A stretch of DNA of 64,000 nt from Geminicoccaceae bacterium. GTDB taxonomy: Bacteria > Pseudomonadota > Alphaproteobacteria > Geminicoccales > Geminicoccaceae. Location: contig JANQNY010000082.1 of assembly GCA_028279345.1 (NCBI GenBank), positions 1 through 64,000 on the forward strand, given 5' to 3'. A program made the translations under genes and the position numbers. The notes under the pieces are model-generated. The model saw only the letters and a list, made by a program, of their open reading frames with translations, did not search any database and had not been told where the DNA came from. Shown in pieces: positions 61,764 through 64,000 of the stretch (position 1 is the first letter of the stretch; each line of letters opens with the position of its first letter).

Positions 61764-63773
61764 TCAAGCGGCTTTCTGGCTACTCGGGTCGACGATCTCG
61801 ACGATGTTGTCCATGATTCCGGCGAGCGAGTAGTCCTTGGGCGTGTAGACCCGGGCGACGCCCATCGCCAGGAGCGCCTTCTCGTCCTCGGGCGGGATGA
61901 TGCCGCCGACCACCAGCGGCACGTCACCGATGCCCTGCTGGCGCATGCGCTCGAGGCAGTCGCGCACCAGAGGCAGGTGCGAGCCGGAGAGGATCGACAG
62001 GCCGATGACGTGGACGCCCTCCTCGAGCGCCGCGCCTACGATGCGCGCCGGCGTGAGGCGGATGCCCTCGTAGACGACCTCCATGCCACAGTCTCGAGCT
62101 GTCACGGCGATCTGCTCGGCGCCGTTCGAGTGGCCATCGAGGCCAGGCTTGCCGACCAGCATCTTGATCCGCCGGCCAAGGCGCACCGACACCTCCTCGA
62201 CCTTCGCGCGGACCGGATCGAGCGTGTGCGCGGCCTGCCGCGAGGTGACGCCGGCGACACCGGTAGGCGCTCGGTACTCACCGAAGACGCGGCGGAACAC
62301 GTCGCCCCATTCGCCCGTTGTGACGCCCGCATGTGCCGCCTGGATCGACGGCTCCATGATGTTGCGCCCTTCGCGTGCGGCCGCCTCCAGCTCGGCGAGC
62401 GCCGCTTCGACGGCAGCACCGTCACGCTTGGCACGATGCTCTTGCAGCCGCTCGATCTGCTCCTGCTCGGCCGTCGCATCGACGGCGAGGTACCCACCAT
62501 CGACACCCTCGACGAGCGGGCTGGGCTCGCCGCTCTCGTACTTGTTGACGCCGACCACGATCTGCTCGCCCGAGATGATGCTCGACAGTCGCTTGGCACC
62601 GCTCTCGACGAGCTTTTGTTTCATGTAGCCGGCCTCGACGGCTTCGAGCGCGCCGCCCATGGCGTCGATGCGCGCCAACTCGTCGCGCGCCTCCTGCTTG
62701 AGCTCCTCAACCTTGCGGGTGACCTCGTGGCTGCCGTCGAAGAGGTCGCCGAACTCGAGAAGATCAGTCTCGTAGGCGACGATCTGCTGCATCCTCAGGG
62801 ACCACTGCTGGTCCCAGGGTCGCGGCAGGCCCAGCGCCTCGTTCCAGGCCGGCAGCTGAACGGCGCGGGCCCGGGCGTTCTTCGAGAGCACGACCGCGAG
62901 CATCTCGAGCAGGATGCGATAGACGTTGTTCTCCGGCTGCTGTTCGGTGAGCCCCAGCGAGTTCACCTGCATGCCGTAGCGGAAGCGCCGGTACTTCTCT
63001 TCCTCGATGCCGTAGCGCTCGCGGCAGATTTCGTCCCAGAGCTCGGTGAACGCGCGCATCTTACACATCTCGGTGATGAAGCGGATGCCGGCATTCACGA
63101 AGAAGCTTATGCGACCCACGACTTGCGGAAACTCGTCCGCCGGCACCGTGCCGGCCTGCTTGATCGAATCGAGCACGCACACACCGGTCGCAAGCGCGAA
63201 AGCGAGTTCCTGCACCGGCGTCGCCGCTGCCTCCTGCAGGTGATAGGAGCAGACGTTGGTCGGGTTCCACTTGGGCACGTCGCGATAGGTGAAGGTCACG
63301 ACGTCGGTGATCAGCTTCATCGAAGGCTTGGGCGGCAGGATGTAGGTGCCGCGCGACAGGTATTCCTTGATCAGGTCGTTCTGCACGGTGCCCTGAAGCT
63401 GCTTGCGATCGGCGCCCTGCTTGTCGGCGACGGCGATGTAGAGCGCCAGGAGCCAAGGTGCCGTGGCGTTGATCGTCATCGACGTGTTCATCTGCTCGAG
63501 CGGGATGCCGTCGAACAGGGTCAGCATGTCGGTGATCGACGTAATCGGCACGCCCACCTTGCCGACTTCGCCCGTCGCTAGCGCATGATCGCTGTCATAG
63601 CCGGTCTGCGTCGGCAGATCGAAGGCGACCGAGAGGCCTGTCTGACCACGCTCCAGGTTGGTGCGATAGAGCCGGTTCGACGCCGCGGCGGAGCTGTGGC
63701 CCGCATAGGTGCGGAAGAGCCAGGGCTTGTCGCGTGTCGGCTTGGCGGTCGAGGCGGGTTGGTCGGCGGCCAT
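61764..63773 (-). CDS. ecm: Ethylmalonyl-CoA mutase (MeaA-type B12 mutase)
   Basis: 669 residues fusing the acyl-CoA mutase TIM barrel and the cobalamin domain. Barrel: RTYAGHSSAAASNRLYRTNLERGQTGLSVAFDLPTQTGYDSDHALATGEVGKVGVPI. B12-binding DxHxxG is in MLVGKPGLDGHSNGAEQIAV, followed by GIRLTPARIVGAALEEGVHVIGLSILSGSH and VVGGIIPPEDEKALLAMGVARVYTPKDYSL. This layout matches ethylmalonyl-CoA mutase (MeaA), which converts ethylmalonyl- to methylsuccinyl-CoA for C2 assimilation. GGAGGATCC precedes ATG 63771-63773. Methylmalonyl-CoA mutase large subunits differ in length and order. Confidence 0.87.
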   Translation of the reverse strand: MAADQPASTAKPTRDKPWLFRTYAGHSSAAASNRLYRTNLERGQTGLSVAFDLPTQTGYDSDHALATGEVGKVGVPITSITDMLTLFDGIPLEQMNTSMTINATAPWLLALYIAVADKQGADRKQLQGTVQNDLIKEYLSRGTYILPPKPSMKLITDVVTFTYRDVPKWNPTNVCSYHLQEAAATPVQELAFALATGVCVLDSIKQAGTVPADEFPQVVGRISFFVNAGIRFITEMCKMRAFTELWDEICRERYGIEEEKYRRFRYGMQVNSLGLTEQQPENNVYRILLEMLAVVLSKNARARAVQLPAWNEALGLPRPWDQQWSLRMQQIVAYETDLLEFGDLFDGSHEVTRKVEELKQEARDELARIDAMGGALEAVEAGYMKQKLVESGAKRLSSIISGEQIVVGVNKYESGEPSPLVEGVDGGYLAVDATAEQEQIERLQEHRAKRDGAAVEAALAELEAAAREGRNIMEPSIQAAHAGVTTGEWGDVFRRVFGEYRAPTGVAGVTSRQAAHTLDPVRAKVEEVSVRLGRRIKMLVGKPGLDGHSNGAEQIAVTARDCGMEVVYEGIRLTPARIVGAALEEGVHVIGLSILSGSHLPLVRDCLERMRQQGIGDVPLVVGGIIPPEDEKALLAMGVARVYTPKDYSLAGIMDNIVEIVDPSSQKAA

Positions 63774-63873
63774 GACGATGGGGATCCTCCAGCGATGGCG
63801 CCGTTCATGGCGCGTTGCAGCAAATTTTGTGTGCAACTGCGATAACACCTATTGTGCCGTCCCGTCAAAGGTG

Positions 63874-63883
63874 TTTAGCTAAA
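63874..63883. promoter_or_regulatory. Palindrome TTTAGCTAAA upstream of ecm and the HTH gene
   Basis: TTTAGCTAAA is a perfect ten-base palindrome in the 145-base region between the divergent ecm and HTH genes. The same ten bases occur at 52561-52570, at the end of the FN3K-like gene, upstream of radC. A shared regulator is possible but unproven. Confidence 0.35.
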
Positions 63884-63918
63884 GGTCCAATCACGTTACG
63901 GCATTGACACCGGATGTT

Positions 63919-64000
63919 ATGAACAGACGAAGTGTTGAACAGGTGATTCAGAAGTTCGGCTCGCAGCAGCGAGTCGCGGAGCTTTTGGGCATCTGGCAAA
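63919..64000 (+). CDS. Start of a helix-turn-helix regulator (partial)
   Basis: 27 codons visible from ATG 63919: MNRRSVEQVIQKFGSQQRVA then ELLGIWQ. EQVIQKFGSQQRVAELLGIWQ has the helix-turn-helix rhythm of Cro/YdaS-like DNA-binding proteins (K-F-G-S-Q...V-A...L-G-I). The ATG lacks a good ribosome site; TTGACA at 63904-63909 lies too close to be its promoter. Truncated by the window end; the rest is not visible. Confidence 0.5.
   Translation, partial: MNRRSVEQVIQKFGSQQRVAELLGIWQ

Overview
The window is a GC-rich, gene-dense piece of chromosome from an alphaproteobacterium. It holds about 60 protein genes and no rRNA, tRNA, CRISPR array or insertion sequence that I could see. Pointers to the group are the invasion-protein-B-like gene overlapping rlmN, an ethylmalonyl-CoA mutase, a VPLPA-type C-terminal sorting signal, and the recA-alaS block. 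Many genes overlap by 1-4 bases at GTGA, TTGA or ATGA junctions. I cannot name the species or genus; a poorly characterised Rhodospirillales-like lineage or an environmental genome would fit.

Layout. 1-7.6 kb: partial gpmI, a quinone oxidoreductase, a TrmH-type RNA methyltransferase, an IalB-like protein, rlmN, sppA and a nitronate monooxygenase-like enzyme. 7.6-18.9 kb: a lower-GC DUF1801 gene, the sorB-sorA sulfite dehydrogenase pair, a metal-efflux/nicotinamidase pair, trkH, an acyl-CoA synthetase, a class IV aminotransferase coupled to a sulfotransferase-like P-loop protein, an SDR and a class III cyclase. 19-23.5 kb: a membrane protein of unknown function behind an AT-rich leader, an ArsR-DUF899 operon with a candidate operator, a methyltransferase coupled to a short beta-keto-acid cleavage enzyme, and a lipoprotein. 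23.5-30.4 kb: a complete dppBCDF-type peptide importer without its binding protein, then a DsbD/ScsB-like thiol reductase coupled to a DUF3500 gene. 30.7-39 kb: a winged-helix/TPR regulator, 1-Cys peroxiredoxin, methyltransferase, Hsp20 with a clear terminator, a 5'-truncated zinc metallopeptidase, and a lone peptide-binding protein beside an ArgE/aspartoacylase-like couple. 39-49.9 kb: a lipid kinase, GNAT, rhomboid, amidase, two Crp-like regulators, msrA, a YcbK-like protein, a DUF533 protein, an aminotransferase and an FAD reductase. 50-64 kb: asparaginase, DUF4332, radC, fructosamine-kinase-like, LMW phosphatase, phaZ, alaS, recA, a VPLPA-CTERM protein, a PilZ protein with an unknown partner, ethylmalonyl-CoA mutase and the start of an HTH gene.

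How parts fit. phaZ (polyhydroxybutyrate breakdown), ethylmalonyl-CoA mutase (C2 assimilation) and the acyl-CoA synthetase suggest storage-polymer and acetyl-CoA metabolism. The importer, the lone binding protein and the two deacylase-like enzymes suggest scavenging of peptides or N-acyl amino acids. Redox and repair functions are frequent: peroxiredoxin, MsrA, DsbD, sulfite dehydrogenase.

The most unusual non-coding signal is a pair of large perfect hairpins at 34998-35064 and 46130-46200. They share a 17-base loop sequence in opposite orientation and differ in the stems by paired compensating changes. Both lie between convergent gene ends and look like members of a dispersed palindromic repeat family.
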